A stretch of 64,000 nucleotides of DNA from Burkholderiaceae bacterium (lineage in GTDB: Bacteria; Pseudomonadota; Gammaproteobacteria; Burkholderiales; Burkholderiaceae_C), in assembly GCA_913776825.1 (NCBI GenBank), contig CAJYPV010000018.1, positions 1-64,000 of the forward strand, given 5' to 3'. Of the stretch, positions 47,998 to 57,418 are shown piece after piece. How positions within the stretch are numbered: the stretch's first letter is position 1; each line of letters begins with the position of its first letter. Under the pieces are notes generated by a model. The model did not search any database. It had not been told where the DNA came from and was given only the letters and a program-made list of their open reading frames with translations. The translations under genes were made by a program, and so were the position numbers.

Positions 47998-49353
47998 ATG
48001 AGCGCCACGCCAGACAACACCACCCCCAACGCCGCGAACGGCAACACCGGCAACAACGGCAAGAACGGCAATCCCCGCAAGAAGGGCCTGACCCTGATCG
48101 CGGTGGTCATCGCGCTGGCCGGCATCGGCTACGCCGCCTATGAATGGGTCATCGGCAGCCATTACGAAACCACCGACAACGCCTATGTCCAGGCCAATGT
48201 CGTGCAGATCACGCCGCTGGTCGGCGGCACGGTGCGCGCCGTCTATGCGGATGACACCGACTTCGTGAAGGCCGGCCAGAAGCTGGTGAGCCTGGACCCG
48301 GTCGATGCCCGCATGGCGCTGGACCAGGCGCAGGCGCAACTGGCGCAGACGGTGCGGGAAGTGCGCACCGTCTATGCCAACAACAGCGGCCTCGCCGCCC
48401 AGGTCCAGGTGCGTGAAGCCGAGCAGCGCCGCGCCCAGAGCGAGCTGAGCCGGCTGCAGGCGGACGTCAGCCGGCGTCAGCCGCTGATCGCCACCGGCGC
48501 GGTCAGCAAGGAAGAGCTGGACCATGCGCAGGCCCAACTGACCGCCGCCCGCGCCGCAGCGGCCGCAGCCCAGTCGGCCCTGCTGGCCTCGCGCGAGCAG
48601 TTGCAGTCCAACCAGGCGCTCACCGACGGGGTGAGCGTGGAAGACCATCCGAATGTGCTGCGCGCCGCGGCCCGCGTGCGTGAAGCCTATCTGGCGCTGC
48701 AGCGCGCCGAGCTGGTCGCGCCGGTGGATGGCTGGATCGCCCGCCGCTCGGTGCAACTCGGCCAACGCGTGGCCGCCGGCGCGCCGCTGATGGCGGTGGT
48801 CGGCCTGCAGCAGGTCTGGGTGGATGCCAACTTCAAGGAAAGCCAGCTGGCCAAGCTGCGCATCGGCCAGACGGTGACGCTGGAAGCCGACGTCTACGGC
48901 AAGAAGACCGAATACCACGGCACCGTGCAGGGCCTGGGCGCGGGCACCGGCGCGGCCTTCGCGCTGCTGCCGGCCCAGAATGCCACCGGCAACTGGATCA
49001 AGGTGGTGCAACGGGTGCCGGTTCGGATCGCGCTGGATCCGAAGGAAGTGGCGGAACATCCGCTGCGCGTCGGTTTGTCGATGGATGTCCAGGTGGACAT
49101 CCGCAACCAGGACGGCAAGACCCTGGCGGCCGCGACCGGCAACACCGCGCCGCGCCTGCAGACCACCGTCTTCGATGCGCAGGAGCGCGCCGCGGATGAG
49201 CAGGTGCAGCGCATCATCGCCATCAATCTGGGCAAGGGCGGCAAGCATCCGGTGCGGTCGACGGTGAAGCCGGCGCCGGACCAGTCCGCGCCGACATCCG
49301 CCACCGGCACGCCGCACGCTCAGGCGCGCGACGTCCAGGGCGCCCAAGGCTGA
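47998..49353 (+). CDS. emrA: EmrA-like membrane fusion protein
   Basis: A 451-residue adaptor with an N-terminal cytosolic tail rich in Asn and Gly (about residues 8-27), one membrane helix (about 32-47), a lipoyl motif (VQITPLVGGTVRAVYADDTDFVKAGQKLVSL), a coiled-coil hairpin and a beta-barrel domain. TTDNAYVQANVVQI is typical of EmrA. It bridges EmrB to the outer membrane lipoprotein encoded upstream. The ATG is 70 bases after the channel gene. Confidence 0.92.
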   Translation: MSATPDNTTPNAANGNTGNNGKNGNPRKKGLTLIAVVIALAGIGYAAYEWVIGSHYETTDNAYVQANVVQITPLVGGTVRAVYADDTDFVKAGQKLVSLDPVDARMALDQAQAQLAQTVREVRTVYANNSGLAAQVQVREAEQRRAQSELSRLQADVSRRQPLIATGAVSKEELDHAQAQLTAARAAAAAAQSALLASREQLQSNQALTDGVSVEDHPNVLRAAARVREAYLALQRAELVAPVDGWIARRSVQLGQRVAAGAPLMAVVGLQQVWVDANFKESQLAKLRIGQTVTLEADVYGKKTEYHGTVQGLGAGTGAAFALLPAQNATGNWIKVVQRVPVRIALDPKEVAEHPLRVGLSMDVQVDIRNQDGKTLAAATGNTAPRLQTTVFDAQERAADEQVQRIIAINLGKGGKHPVRSTVKPAPDQSAPTSATGTPHAQARDVQGAQG

Positions 49354-49366
49354 TCGTCGCCCTCCC

Positions 49367-50932
49367 ATGAGTACACCCGCTCCAGGCGCCCCGACAGCGC
49401 CCGCGCCACTCCAGGGCACCGCCCTGGTGTTGGGCACGATTTCGCTGTCGCTGGCGACCTTCATGAATGTGCTGGACTCGTCGATCGCCAACGTGTCCCT
49501 GCCGGCGATTGCTGGCGACCTGGGCGTCAGCCCGGTGCAGGGCACCTGGGTGATCACGAGCTTTGGCGTGGCCAATGCGATTTCGGTGCCGCTCACCGGC
49601 TGGCTGACCCAGCGCTTCGGTGCGGTGCGGCTGTTCACCACCAGCGTGCTGCTGTTCGTGCTGGCCTCCTGGCTGTGCGGCTTCGCGCATTCGCTGGAAA
49701 TGCTGGTGGCCGCCCGCGTGTTCCAGGGCCTGGTGGCCGGGCCGATGATCCCGCTGTCGCAGACGCTGCTGCTGTCCAGCTATCCGAAACACAAGGCCGG
49801 CACCGCGCTGGCGTTATGGGGCATGACGACCCTGGTCGCGCCGGTGGTCGGGCCGCTGCTGGGCGGCTGGATCACCGACAACGTCACCTGGCCGTGGATC
49901 TTCTACATCAACGTGCCGGTGGGCCTGTTCGCCGCCGGCCTGACCTGGAGCATCTACCGCCATCGCGAAACCCCGATCAAGAAGCTGCCGATCGACACCA
50001 TCGGTCTGGCGCTGCTGGTGCTGTGGGTGGGCTCGCTGCAGGTGATGTTGGACAAGGGCAAGGAGCTGGACTGGTTCGCGTCCGGCCAGATCCAGTTGCT
50101 GGCGGTGCTGGCGGTGGTGGGCTTCGCGATCTTCGTGGTGTGGGAGCTGACCGACAAACACCCGGTGGTCGACCTGCGCCTGTTTGCCCGTCGCAACTTC
50201 CTGTTCGGTGCGGCGGTGCTGTCGGTGGCCTATGGCCTGTTCTTCGGCAATGTGGTGTTGCTGCCGCTGTGGCTGCAGCAGCACATGGGCTACACCGCCA
50301 CGGCCGCCGGCTTTGCGCTGGCGCCGGTGGGGGTGCTGGCCATCCTGCTGTCGCCGGTGGTGGGCAAGAAGGTGGCGGTCTGGGATCCGCGCCTGATGGC
50401 CAGCTTCGCCTTCGTGATGTTCTGCGTCGTGCTGGTGATGCGGTCGTTCTTCACCACCGACACCGACCTCGCCACCATCATGGTGCCGACCATCCTGCAA
50501 GGCGGCGCGCTGGCCTTCTTCTTCATTCCGCTGACCACGCTGACCCTGTCCGGCATTCCGCCGGAGCGGATCGCCGCGGCGGCCGGTCTGTCGAATTTCG
50601 TGCGGATCACCGCGGGCGCGATGGGGACCTCGATCTCCACCACCCTGTGGGAGAACCGCGCGACGCTGCACCACAGCCATCTGGTGGAGCATCTGTCGCT
50701 GGGCGATCCGGTGGCGGGCCAGACGCTCAGCACCTTGCAGTCCACCGGCATGAGCTATGAGCAGGCGCTGGGCTATCTGAACCGGCTGATCGACCAGCAG
50801 GCCTTCACCCGAGCGGCCGACGACATCTTCCTCGCCTCCGGCCTGCTGTTCATCGTGCTGATCGGCTTCGTCTGGATCACCAAGCGGCCGCCGAAGATGG
50901 GCGCGCCGGTCGACGCGGGCGGCGCGCACTGA
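49367..50932 (+). CDS. emrB: EmrB-like MFS multidrug transporter (DHA2 family)
   Basis: A 521-residue transporter with 14 predicted membrane helices. The family motifs are visible: FMNVLDSSIANVSLPAIAGDL in helix 1 (motif D1), GWLTQRFGAVRLF after helix 2 (motif A), and a long helix 5 with GPLLGGWITDNVTWPWIFYINVPVGL (motif C). It exports hydrophobic toxic compounds using proton influx. It begins 13 bases after emrA and is followed by a strong terminator, so it is the last gene of the marR operon. Confidence 0.94.
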   Translation: MSTPAPGAPTAPAPLQGTALVLGTISLSLATFMNVLDSSIANVSLPAIAGDLGVSPVQGTWVITSFGVANAISVPLTGWLTQRFGAVRLFTTSVLLFVLASWLCGFAHSLEMLVAARVFQGLVAGPMIPLSQTLLLSSYPKHKAGTALALWGMTTLVAPVVGPLLGGWITDNVTWPWIFYINVPVGLFAAGLTWSIYRHRETPIKKLPIDTIGLALLVLWVGSLQVMLDKGKELDWFASGQIQLLAVLAVVGFAIFVVWELTDKHPVVDLRLFARRNFLFGAAVLSVAYGLFFGNVVLLPLWLQQHMGYTATAAGFALAPVGVLAILLSPVVGKKVAVWDPRLMASFAFVMFCVVLVMRSFFTTDTDLATIMVPTILQGGALAFFFIPLTTLTLSGIPPERIAAAAGLSNFVRITAGAMGTSISTTLWENRATLHHSHLVEHLSLGDPVAGQTLSTLQSTGMSYEQALGYLNRLIDQQAFTRAADDIFLASGLLFIVLIGFVWITKRPPKMGAPVDAGGAH

Positions 50933-50987
50933 GCCGACTCGCCGACCGCTGATCCTGCCCGGCCCGGCCCGCTGCGGCTCGGTCTCA

Positions 50988-51032
50988 CGCCTGACGCTGA
51001 CTCGAACCTTCGAGGCGCGTCAGGCGTTTTTC
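50988..51032 (+). terminator. Intrinsic terminator after emrB
   Basis: An 11-base-pair stem ACGCCTGACGC / GCGTCAGGCGT with a 19-base loop is followed by a run of T (51028-51032). It ends the efflux operon. Confidence 0.9.
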
Positions 51033-51216
51033 ATGGTGGATGGGGGATGTCGGTGGGGCAGGGGGCGGGGTGGCTGTCCCTTGGGGTCTTCCTTGTTGAC
51101 GGTGGGCGCGGGGCTGGTTGATCCTGCGGTCACGCCATCGACCCGCGGATCGGCGCAGGGACGCGCCTCGTCCCGGCCGCCGGACCGCGAGGATCCAACC
51201 CACAAGAGGAGACTTC

Positions 51217-52302
51217 ATGGAGCGTCGATCATTTGTCCGCAGCGCCGGGCTGGCCGGTGTGCTGGCCGCCGGGGCCGCCCCCGCCATCGTCCATGCGCAG
51301 GCCCAGGTGCGCTGGCGCATGGCGTCCAGCTTTCCGAAGCAGCTCGACACCATTTACGGCGGCGGCGAGGTTTTCGCCAAGAAGGTGAGCGATCTGAGCG
51401 GCGGCAAGTTCCAGATCAGCGTGCATGCCGGTGGCGAGCTGATGCCCGCCTTCGGCGTGGTCGATGGGGTGCAGAACGGCACCGTCGAGATCGCCCACAC
51501 CGTGCCCTACTACTTCTTCGGCAAGGACGAGACCTTCGCCATCGGCGCGGCGATCCCGTTCGGTCTGAACTCGCGGCAGATGACGGCCTGGACCTACCAG
51601 GGCAACGGCCTGAAGCTGATGCGCGATTTCTATCGCCAATACAACATCATCAACTTCCCGGGCGGCAACACCGGCGCGCAGATGGCGGGCTGGTATCGCA
51701 AGGAAATCAAGTCGGCGGCGGACATCAAGGGCCTGAAGCTGCGCATCGGCGGTTTCGCCGGTCGAGTGATCGAACGCATGGGCGGCGTGCCGCAGAACCT
51801 GCCGGGCGGCGAGCTGTATTCGGCGCTGGAGAAGGGCACCATCGATGCCGCCGAATGGGTCGGCCCGTATGACGACCTGAAGCTGGGCTTCCACAAGGTG
51901 GCGCCGTTCTACTACTACCCCGGCTGGTGGGAAGGCGGCCCGCAGGTCGACTTCTATCTCAACACCAAGGCCTATGACGCGCTGACGCCGGAATACAAGG
52001 CCATCATCGAAGCCGCGTCCTCCCACACCCATGTGGACATGCAGGCCAAGTACGACGTGCTCAATCCGGCCGCGCTCAAGCAGTTGGTCGCCGGCAACAA
52101 GACCCGGCTGATGCGCTTCCCCAACGAAGTGATGGACCTGGCCTTCAAGGAATCGATGGCGATCTACAGCGAACTGTCGGCCAAGAATCCGAACTGGAAG
52201 AAGGTCTACGAGGATTACGCCAAGTTCCGCCGCGACCAGAACGTCTGGTTCCGCTTCGCCGAAGCGGGCTTCGACGAATTCATGCAGCGCCAGCGGCTCT
52301 AA
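51217..52302 (+). CDS. TRAP-type transporter substrate-binding protein (DctP family)
   Basis: A 361-residue periplasmic protein. The N-terminus has a twin-arginine-like signal (ERRSFVRSAGLAGVLAAGAAPAIVHA). The mature part shows DctP features, such as FAKKVSDLSGGKFQISVHAGGELMPAF, KGLKLRIGGFAGRVIERMGG and GTIDAAEWVGPYDD with the Trp of the substrate site, similar to TakP-type keto-acid binders. The membrane partners DctQ and DctM are not next to it, so it must act with subunits encoded elsewhere. AAGAGGAG precedes the ATG. Confidence 0.9.
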   Translation: MERRSFVRSAGLAGVLAAGAAPAIVHAQAQVRWRMASSFPKQLDTIYGGGEVFAKKVSDLSGGKFQISVHAGGELMPAFGVVDGVQNGTVEIAHTVPYYFFGKDETFAIGAAIPFGLNSRQMTAWTYQGNGLKLMRDFYRQYNIINFPGGNTGAQMAGWYRKEIKSAADIKGLKLRIGGFAGRVIERMGGVPQNLPGGELYSALEKGTIDAAEWVGPYDDLKLGFHKVAPFYYYPGWWEGGPQVDFYLNTKAYDALTPEYKAIIEAASSHTHVDMQAKYDVLNPAALKQLVAGNKTRLMRFPNEVMDLAFKESMAIYSELSAKNPNWKKVYEDYAKFRRDQNVWFRFAEAGFDEFMQRQRL

Positions 52303-52325
52303 GGAGCGGCGACCGCGCTGCTGAC

Positions 52326-52371
52326 CGATCGGCCCCGGCGGCCGATCGCACCCGCGGCGGCTGGCCGCGGG
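52326..52371. terminator. Two tandem hairpins between convergent genes
   Basis: CGATCGGCC / GGCCGATCG (52326-52348) and CCCGCGGC / GCCGCGGG (52351-52371) follow each other between the binding-protein gene and the hybrid kinase gene. No T tract follows, so they are probable but unproven transcription barriers. Confidence 0.55.
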
Positions 52372-52381
52372 CGCCCGGGTC

Positions 52382-54592
52382 TCACTCGCGGCCGTCCAGC
52401 ACTTCGCGGATGGCGCGGGTCAAGGTGCCCAGCTCGATCGGCTTGGCCACATAGCCCTGGAAGCCGGCGGCCAGGCCTTCCTGGCGATCCGCCACCATCG
52501 CGAAGGCGGTCAGCGCGACGGCGGGCAGGTCCTGCGGGCTGCCGCCGGGCATGCGGCGCACCTCACGGATCAGCGAGCGGCCATCCATGTCGGGCATGCC
52601 GATGTCCGACACCAGCAGGTCGAAGCGTTCGTCGTTCAGCACGGCCAGCGCTTCGGCCGCGCTGCTGGCCACGCGCACCTTCGCGCCCAGCCGGCTGAGC
52701 GCGACCTGGCCGACTTCGCGCGCATCTTCCTCGTCATCCACCAGCAGCACCCGCACGCCGGCCAGACTGTCCTCCGACAGGGCCATGGTGCCGGTGTTGG
52801 GCGGTGGCGGACGGGCGCAATCCATGCGCACCGGCACCCGCAGCTCGAAGCTGGCGCCACGGCCGGGACCGGCGCTGTCGGCGCTGATGCGGCCCTGATG
52901 CAGTTCGGCGATCGCGCGCGCGATCGCCAGGCCCAGGCCGAGTCCGCCCGCCTTGCGAGTGAACGAACTGTCTTCCTGCCGCAGCCGGTCGAAGACGTAG
53001 GGCAGGAAAGCGGGCGAGATGCCGCGGCCGGTGTCGCTGACCCGCAGCACCGCTTCGCCGTCATCGGTCCGCACCTCGACATCCACCCGACCGCCGCGAT
53101 CGGTGAACTTGATCGCATTGCCGATCAGGTTGGCGAGCACTTGAGACAGCCGTTCCACATCGCCATCGATCCAGACCGCGCCGTCGGCCTGGCAGTGCAG
53201 GGCGACGCCCTTGCTCTGCGCCTCATGCAGCGAGCCGAGCACGGTCTCGGAAGCCAGATTCGCCAGATCGACCGGCGCGGTCTGCAGGCGCAGCTTGCCG
53301 GCCACGACCGCGCTCATGTCGAGCAGGTCGTTGATCATCCGGGCCTGCATCTGGGCATTGCGCCGGATGACGGTCGAGGCCTTGCCCAGCAGCGGATGGG
53401 CATCCGAGAAATTGTTGAGGATGTCGGCCCAGCCGGTGATCGCGCTCAGCGGCGAGCGCAGCTCATGCGAGAGCACGGCCAGGAACTGGTCCTTCAGCTC
53501 GCTGGCGCGCTCGGCTTCTTCCTTGGCCAGTCGCAGCGCTTCGCGGGCCTCGAAGGCCGGGGTGACATCGCGAATGATCTGGGAGAAGCCGGTCGCCTCG
53601 CCGGACACGCTGTAGAGCGGCGTCACGGCTGACTCCGCGCGCAGCCGGGTGCCGTTCTGATGCATCAGCCAACGGTCGTCGCGCGCCGAGCCCTGCGTCA
53701 GCGCGAGGGCCAGTTGGCGGTCCAGCACGCCGGCGGCACGGTCGTCCGGCGTCAGCAGCAGATCGACCGATCGACCCCGCACCGAATCCAGCGTGTGACC
53801 GAACAGGCTGCTGGCCGCCTGGTTCCAGTCGCGGATGCGGCCTTCGGTGTCCAGCAGGATCACGGCGTATTCCTGCAGCGAGTCGACCACCCGCGCATAC
53901 AGCGCATCGGCTTCGCGCAGCTGCGCTTCCACCAGGCGCTGCGCTTCGCGCTGGCGCACCTCCCGCAGGGCGCGGTCGATGGCGACGGAGAGTCGCGTCA
54001 GTCGGCCCTTCATCACATAGTCGGTCGCGCCGCGCTTGAGCAGCTCGACCGTGTTCTCTTCGCCGATCACGCCGGAGACGAAGATGAAGGGCGTGTTCGG
54101 CGCATGGTGCTGAGCCAGCGTGAGCGCCTCCGCGCCGGTGAAGCCGGCGAGCTGGTAGTCCGACAAGATCAGGTCGAAGCGCTGGGTTTCCAGCGCGCCG
54201 AGCAGGCCGGCCTCGTCCTTGACCCAGGTGATGCGGGCGCGCGGATGGGTGTGGTCCAGCGAGGCCTGCAGCAGCTCGGCATCGAAGGCGGAGTCTTCCA
54301 GCAGCAGGATTTCCAGCGGCACGCCGGCGGAGGCATCCAGTTCCGCCGCGCCGGTGAGCGCCGCCACGCCCGTCGGCGCGGAGCCGGACGATGCGATGGC
54401 GGCCACCGACATGGCCGTCGCGGTGGCGGCGGTCGAGGCGGCCGGTCTGGCCGCGCGCACGGCGGCCTCGGTGACAAGGGGGCTCAAGGGGGGGACGGGC
54501 TGGTGGGAGGAGGCGAGGTGCTCAGCCGAATCGGTCGCGCCGGACATGTCGTACGGGCCGGACGGGCCGGTCGAACCGGGACGCTCATTCAT
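52382..54592 (-). CDS. Hybrid sensor histidine kinase (REC-PAS-HisKA-HATPase-REC)
   Basis: A 736-residue cytosolic kinase. After a Ser/Ala-rich tail, a first receiver domain (about 93-215, phospho-Asp D145 in LILSDYQLAG) is followed by a PAS domain (about 235-350), HisKA (phospho-His H376 in LSHELRSPL), HATPase (about 480-590; NLIGNAIKF, DTGRGI) and a second receiver (about 612-735, D663 in LVSDIGMPDMDG). It has no membrane helix. The start overlaps the stop of the small response regulator gene by 8 bases, so it is the last member of the phytochrome operon and probably takes phosphate from or passes it on within the same relay. Confidence 0.92.
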   Translation of the reverse strand: MNERPGSTGPSGPYDMSGATDSAEHLASSHQPVPPLSPLVTEAAVRAARPAASTAATATAMSVAAIASSGSAPTGVAALTGAAELDASAGVPLEILLLEDSAFDAELLQASLDHTHPRARITWVKDEAGLLGALETQRFDLILSDYQLAGFTGAEALTLAQHHAPNTPFIFVSGVIGEENTVELLKRGATDYVMKGRLTRLSVAIDRALREVRQREAQRLVEAQLREADALYARVVDSLQEYAVILLDTEGRIRDWNQAASSLFGHTLDSVRGRSVDLLLTPDDRAAGVLDRQLALALTQGSARDDRWLMHQNGTRLRAESAVTPLYSVSGEATGFSQIIRDVTPAFEAREALRLAKEEAERASELKDQFLAVLSHELRSPLSAITGWADILNNFSDAHPLLGKASTVIRRNAQMQARMINDLLDMSAVVAGKLRLQTAPVDLANLASETVLGSLHEAQSKGVALHCQADGAVWIDGDVERLSQVLANLIGNAIKFTDRGGRVDVEVRTDDGEAVLRVSDTGRGISPAFLPYVFDRLRQEDSSFTRKAGGLGLGLAIARAIAELHQGRISADSAGPGRGASFELRVPVRMDCARPPPPNTGTMALSEDSLAGVRVLLVDDEEDAREVGQVALSRLGAKVRVASSAAEALAVLNDERFDLLVSDIGMPDMDGRSLIREVRRMPGGSPQDLPAVALTAFAMVADRQEGLAAGFQGYVAKPIELGTLTRAIREVLDGRE

Positions 54593-55043
54593 AACGGCGG
54601 GACGCGCGCAGCGAGCCGGGAGGCGGTTCGTTCAGCACGGCCCAGAACACGCCCAGATCCGCGATCGCGGCCACGAAGCGCTGGAATTCCACCGGTTTGA
54701 CCACATACGCATTCACGCCCAAGGCATAGCTCTGCACCACATCCGATTCGGTCTGCGACGAGGTCAGCATCACCACCGGCACCGACTTCAGCGATTCGGT
54801 CGCGCGCACCGACTTCAGCACCTCCAGGCCGTTGACCTTGGGCAGCTTGAGGTCGAGCAGGATCACCGCCGGATTGCCCTCGGCGCGACCGGCGTGCACG
54901 CCTTCGCGATTGAGATAGTCCAGCGCCTCGGCACCGTCCCGCACCACGATGACCTCGTTGGCGAGCTGGCTGCGTTCGAGGGCGACCAGGGTGAGCTCCA
55001 GGTCGCGGGCGTCGTCTTCGACGAGAAGAATGGGCTTGAGCAT
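54585..55043 (-). CDS. Single-domain response regulator, Rcp1 type
   Basis: A 152-residue receiver with acidic pair EDD at 9-11, phospho-Asp D64 in ILLDLKLPKVNG, conserved Thr/Ser in MLTSSQTESDV and Lys in VVKPVEF. It lacks an output domain. It lies 1 base after the bphP gene and matches the Rcp1 group of regulators that receive phosphate from phytochromes. The extended C-terminus is common in the group. Its target is likely the hybrid kinase encoded next or other proteins. Confidence 0.93.
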   Translation of the reverse strand: MLKPILLVEDDARDLELTLVALERSQLANEVIVVRDGAEALDYLNREGVHAGRAEGNPAVILLDLKLPKVNGLEVLKSVRATESLKSVPVVMLTSSQTESDVVQSYALGVNAYVVKPVEFQRFVAAIADLGVFWAVLNEPPPGSLRASRRYE

Positions 55044-55044
55044 C

Positions 55045-57414
55045 TCAGTTCGGATCAGAGGGCCGAGGAGGGGGAACGGGAAGGGGCGATTGTGCCGACA
55101 GCGCGGAAGACATCAGCGCCGACAGGGCGGCTGAGCGATCGACCGACGGCGGCGCGGGCGCGTCCGCCTGCAGCGCGGCCATTTCGCGGGTCGGCAGCAC
55201 GAAGCTGAAGCGGGCGCCTTCGTCCGGCGCGCCCCAGGCATCGACCTGACCGCCGTGGCGCTCGACGATGCGGCGCACGCTGGCCAATCCGATGCCGGTG
55301 CCTTCGAAGGCCTCGTTCTGATGCAGTCGCTGGAACACGCCGAACAGCTTGCCGACGTATTTCATCTGGAAGCCGACGCCGTTGTCGGAGATGCGCAGGC
55401 CGGCGCCGGCCTCGGTCTGCACCGGCTCGATGGTGATGCGGGCCGGCGTCCGGTGGCGGCTGTATTTCACGGCGTTGCCGATCAGGTTGCGCACCGCGAC
55501 CTGCAACAGCACCGGGTCACCCCAGAGCCGCGGCAAGGGCCGATGCACCGTCCATTCGATCGGCGACGGGGCCTCGGTGGCCGTGGCCTGCTGGGCGACC
55601 TGCTGCGCGTTGTATTCGGCGATCAGGTCATCCACCAGATGTTCGGTATTGAGCGACACCGGCTTGATCGCGGAGCGTCCCATGCGGGAGAAGTCCAGCA
55701 GCGCATCGACCAGTTGGCCGGCATGCGCCGACGCTTCCTTCACATGCGTCAGATAGCGGCGTGAGCGGTCGGAGAGCGCGCTGCCTTCCATCTCCACCAC
55801 CAGATCGACGAAGCCGGCGATGTGGCGCATCGGCGCGCGCAAGTCGTGCGAAACGGTGTAGGAGAAAGCTTCCAGCTCCTTGTTCACCCGGCCCAGCTCC
55901 ATGGCGACTTCGGCCATTTCTTCGGCCCGACGCAGCACGATGCCGATCAGCGCCTGCCGCAGTTCCTGCACCGCATGCACCTCGCCCGGCGTCCAGGGCA
56001 GCGAACGGCCGCGCAATTGCTGGCGCCAGCTGGCGAAGCTCAGGCGCGGATGCAGCCGGCCGTCAGATTGCGCGATTTCCTTGCGCGGCTCCCCGGCCCA
56101 GACCACCGTTTGCACGATCTCCGGCCGGAACCAGACGATGTAATGCCGATGCAGCTTGGAAATCGAGATCGCCAGCAGCCCCGCCGCGCCGCCCAGCGAG
56201 GCGGTCAGCGCGGGCGCGTCGGTGGCGAGCCGGTCGGTGTGGTCGACCTCGTCGATGCGATTGCCCAGCCACTGGCCGAGCCGGATCAGGGTCTCGGCTG
56301 GCGGTGTCTCGCCGACCGACCAGCATTGGTCGTTGAGGATCACCGCCGCACCGGTGGCGCGACCCAGGCGCAGCAGGGGGCCGGGCTCTTCCATCAGCCG
56401 CTGCAGCGTCGCATCGCTTTCGGCCAGATGGGCGACGATCGCCAGCGTCAGTTGCCGCAAGCGCAACTGTTCGTTGACCCGCTCGTTCTCTTCCTTGGCC
56501 TCGATCTGCAGCGACAGCAACTGGCCCAGATGCTCGCAAGCCATCCGGGTCTGCCAGGACAGGTGGTGCGCCGCATGGTTGTGGCAGGACACCAGGCCCC
56601 ACAGCTGCCCGTCGACCAGGATGGACACCGACATCGAGGCCAGCGTGCCCATGTTGCGCATGTACTGCAGATGGACCGGCGAGACGCTGCGCAGCGCGGC
56701 CTGCGACAGATCCAGCGAGGTCGGCAGCCGGCCATCGAGGAAGCGCACCGGGACCGGCTGGTAATTCGCATCCGGGATCAGGCGGATGTGGTTGATGCGA
56801 TAGAGCTCGCGGGCCTGCGCCGGAATGTCGCTGGCGGGGAAGTGATGGCCGGCGTAGGCGTCGTAGCCCTCGTCGACGGCTTCTGCCAGCACCTCGCCAT
56901 GGCCTTCCGCATCGAAGCGATAGGCGAGGCAGCGGCCGAAGCCGGTCAGCCGTTTCATCTCCGCCACCACGACCCGGCACAGCGCATCGACCGAATCGGT
57001 CTGCTGCATCAGCGGCACCAGGTGCCGCGCCAGGCTGTAGATCGGCGCGCGGGTCCCGGCGTCTTCCGCATCGGGTTCCAGCTCGAAATAGGCCAGGTCG
57101 CCCAGCCGGTGGCCCGAGGCATGCAGCCGCTGCTTTCCCACGATCACCGCGCCGCAGGACACCGGGCCTTCGCCGTCGACCAGGGTGTGCCGCTGTTGCA
57201 GGACCGGCGTCAGCAGCTGCAGCAGGGCGCTTTCCACTTCGGCATCCGGCGCCTCCACCAGGTCGGGCCAGTTCTGGCTGTAGGCGAGCAACTGTCCCGT
57301 CAGCGCATCGGCGACCGCCAGCCAGCCATGCGGCTGGATCGCGCCAGGAATGCGGATGGGCTCGCTGGCACAACTGGCCAGTTGGGCATCGGAAATGCGG
57401 GAAGCGGTGGTCAT
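55045..57414 (-). CDS. bphP: Bacteriophytochrome histidine kinase
   Basis: A 789-residue red/far-red photoreceptor. Cys15 in SCASEPIRIPGAIQPHG is the biliverdin-binding residue. PAS (about 15-120), GAF (about 140-310; FPASDIPAQARELY), PHY (about 320-500; PRLSF tongue motif), HisKA (SHDLRAPMRHI near 530) and HATPase (NLIGNAVKYS, DNGVGF, GTGIGLA) are all present. The heme oxygenase gene just upstream (4 bases) supplies biliverdin. The tail is Pro/Ala-rich. It phosphorylates the adjacent Rcp1-like regulator; what the cell does with the light signal is not shown. Confidence 0.96.
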   Translation of the reverse strand: MTTASRISDAQLASCASEPIRIPGAIQPHGWLAVADALTGQLLAYSQNWPDLVEAPDAEVESALLQLLTPVLQQRHTLVDGEGPVSCGAVIVGKQRLHASGHRLGDLAYFELEPDAEDAGTRAPIYSLARHLVPLMQQTDSVDALCRVVVAEMKRLTGFGRCLAYRFDAEGHGEVLAEAVDEGYDAYAGHHFPASDIPAQARELYRINHIRLIPDANYQPVPVRFLDGRLPTSLDLSQAALRSVSPVHLQYMRNMGTLASMSVSILVDGQLWGLVSCHNHAAHHLSWQTRMACEHLGQLLSLQIEAKEENERVNEQLRLRQLTLAIVAHLAESDATLQRLMEEPGPLLRLGRATGAAVILNDQCWSVGETPPAETLIRLGQWLGNRIDEVDHTDRLATDAPALTASLGGAAGLLAISISKLHRHYIVWFRPEIVQTVVWAGEPRKEIAQSDGRLHPRLSFASWRQQLRGRSLPWTPGEVHAVQELRQALIGIVLRRAEEMAEVAMELGRVNKELEAFSYTVSHDLRAPMRHIAGFVDLVVEMEGSALSDRSRRYLTHVKEASAHAGQLVDALLDFSRMGRSAIKPVSLNTEHLVDDLIAEYNAQQVAQQATATEAPSPIEWTVHRPLPRLWGDPVLLQVAVRNLIGNAVKYSRHRTPARITIEPVQTEAGAGLRISDNGVGFQMKYVGKLFGVFQRLHQNEAFEGTGIGLASVRRIVERHGGQVDAWGAPDEGARFSFVLPTREMAALQADAPAPPSVDRSAALSALMSSALSAQSPLPVPPPRPSDPN

Positions 57415-57418
57415 GGCG

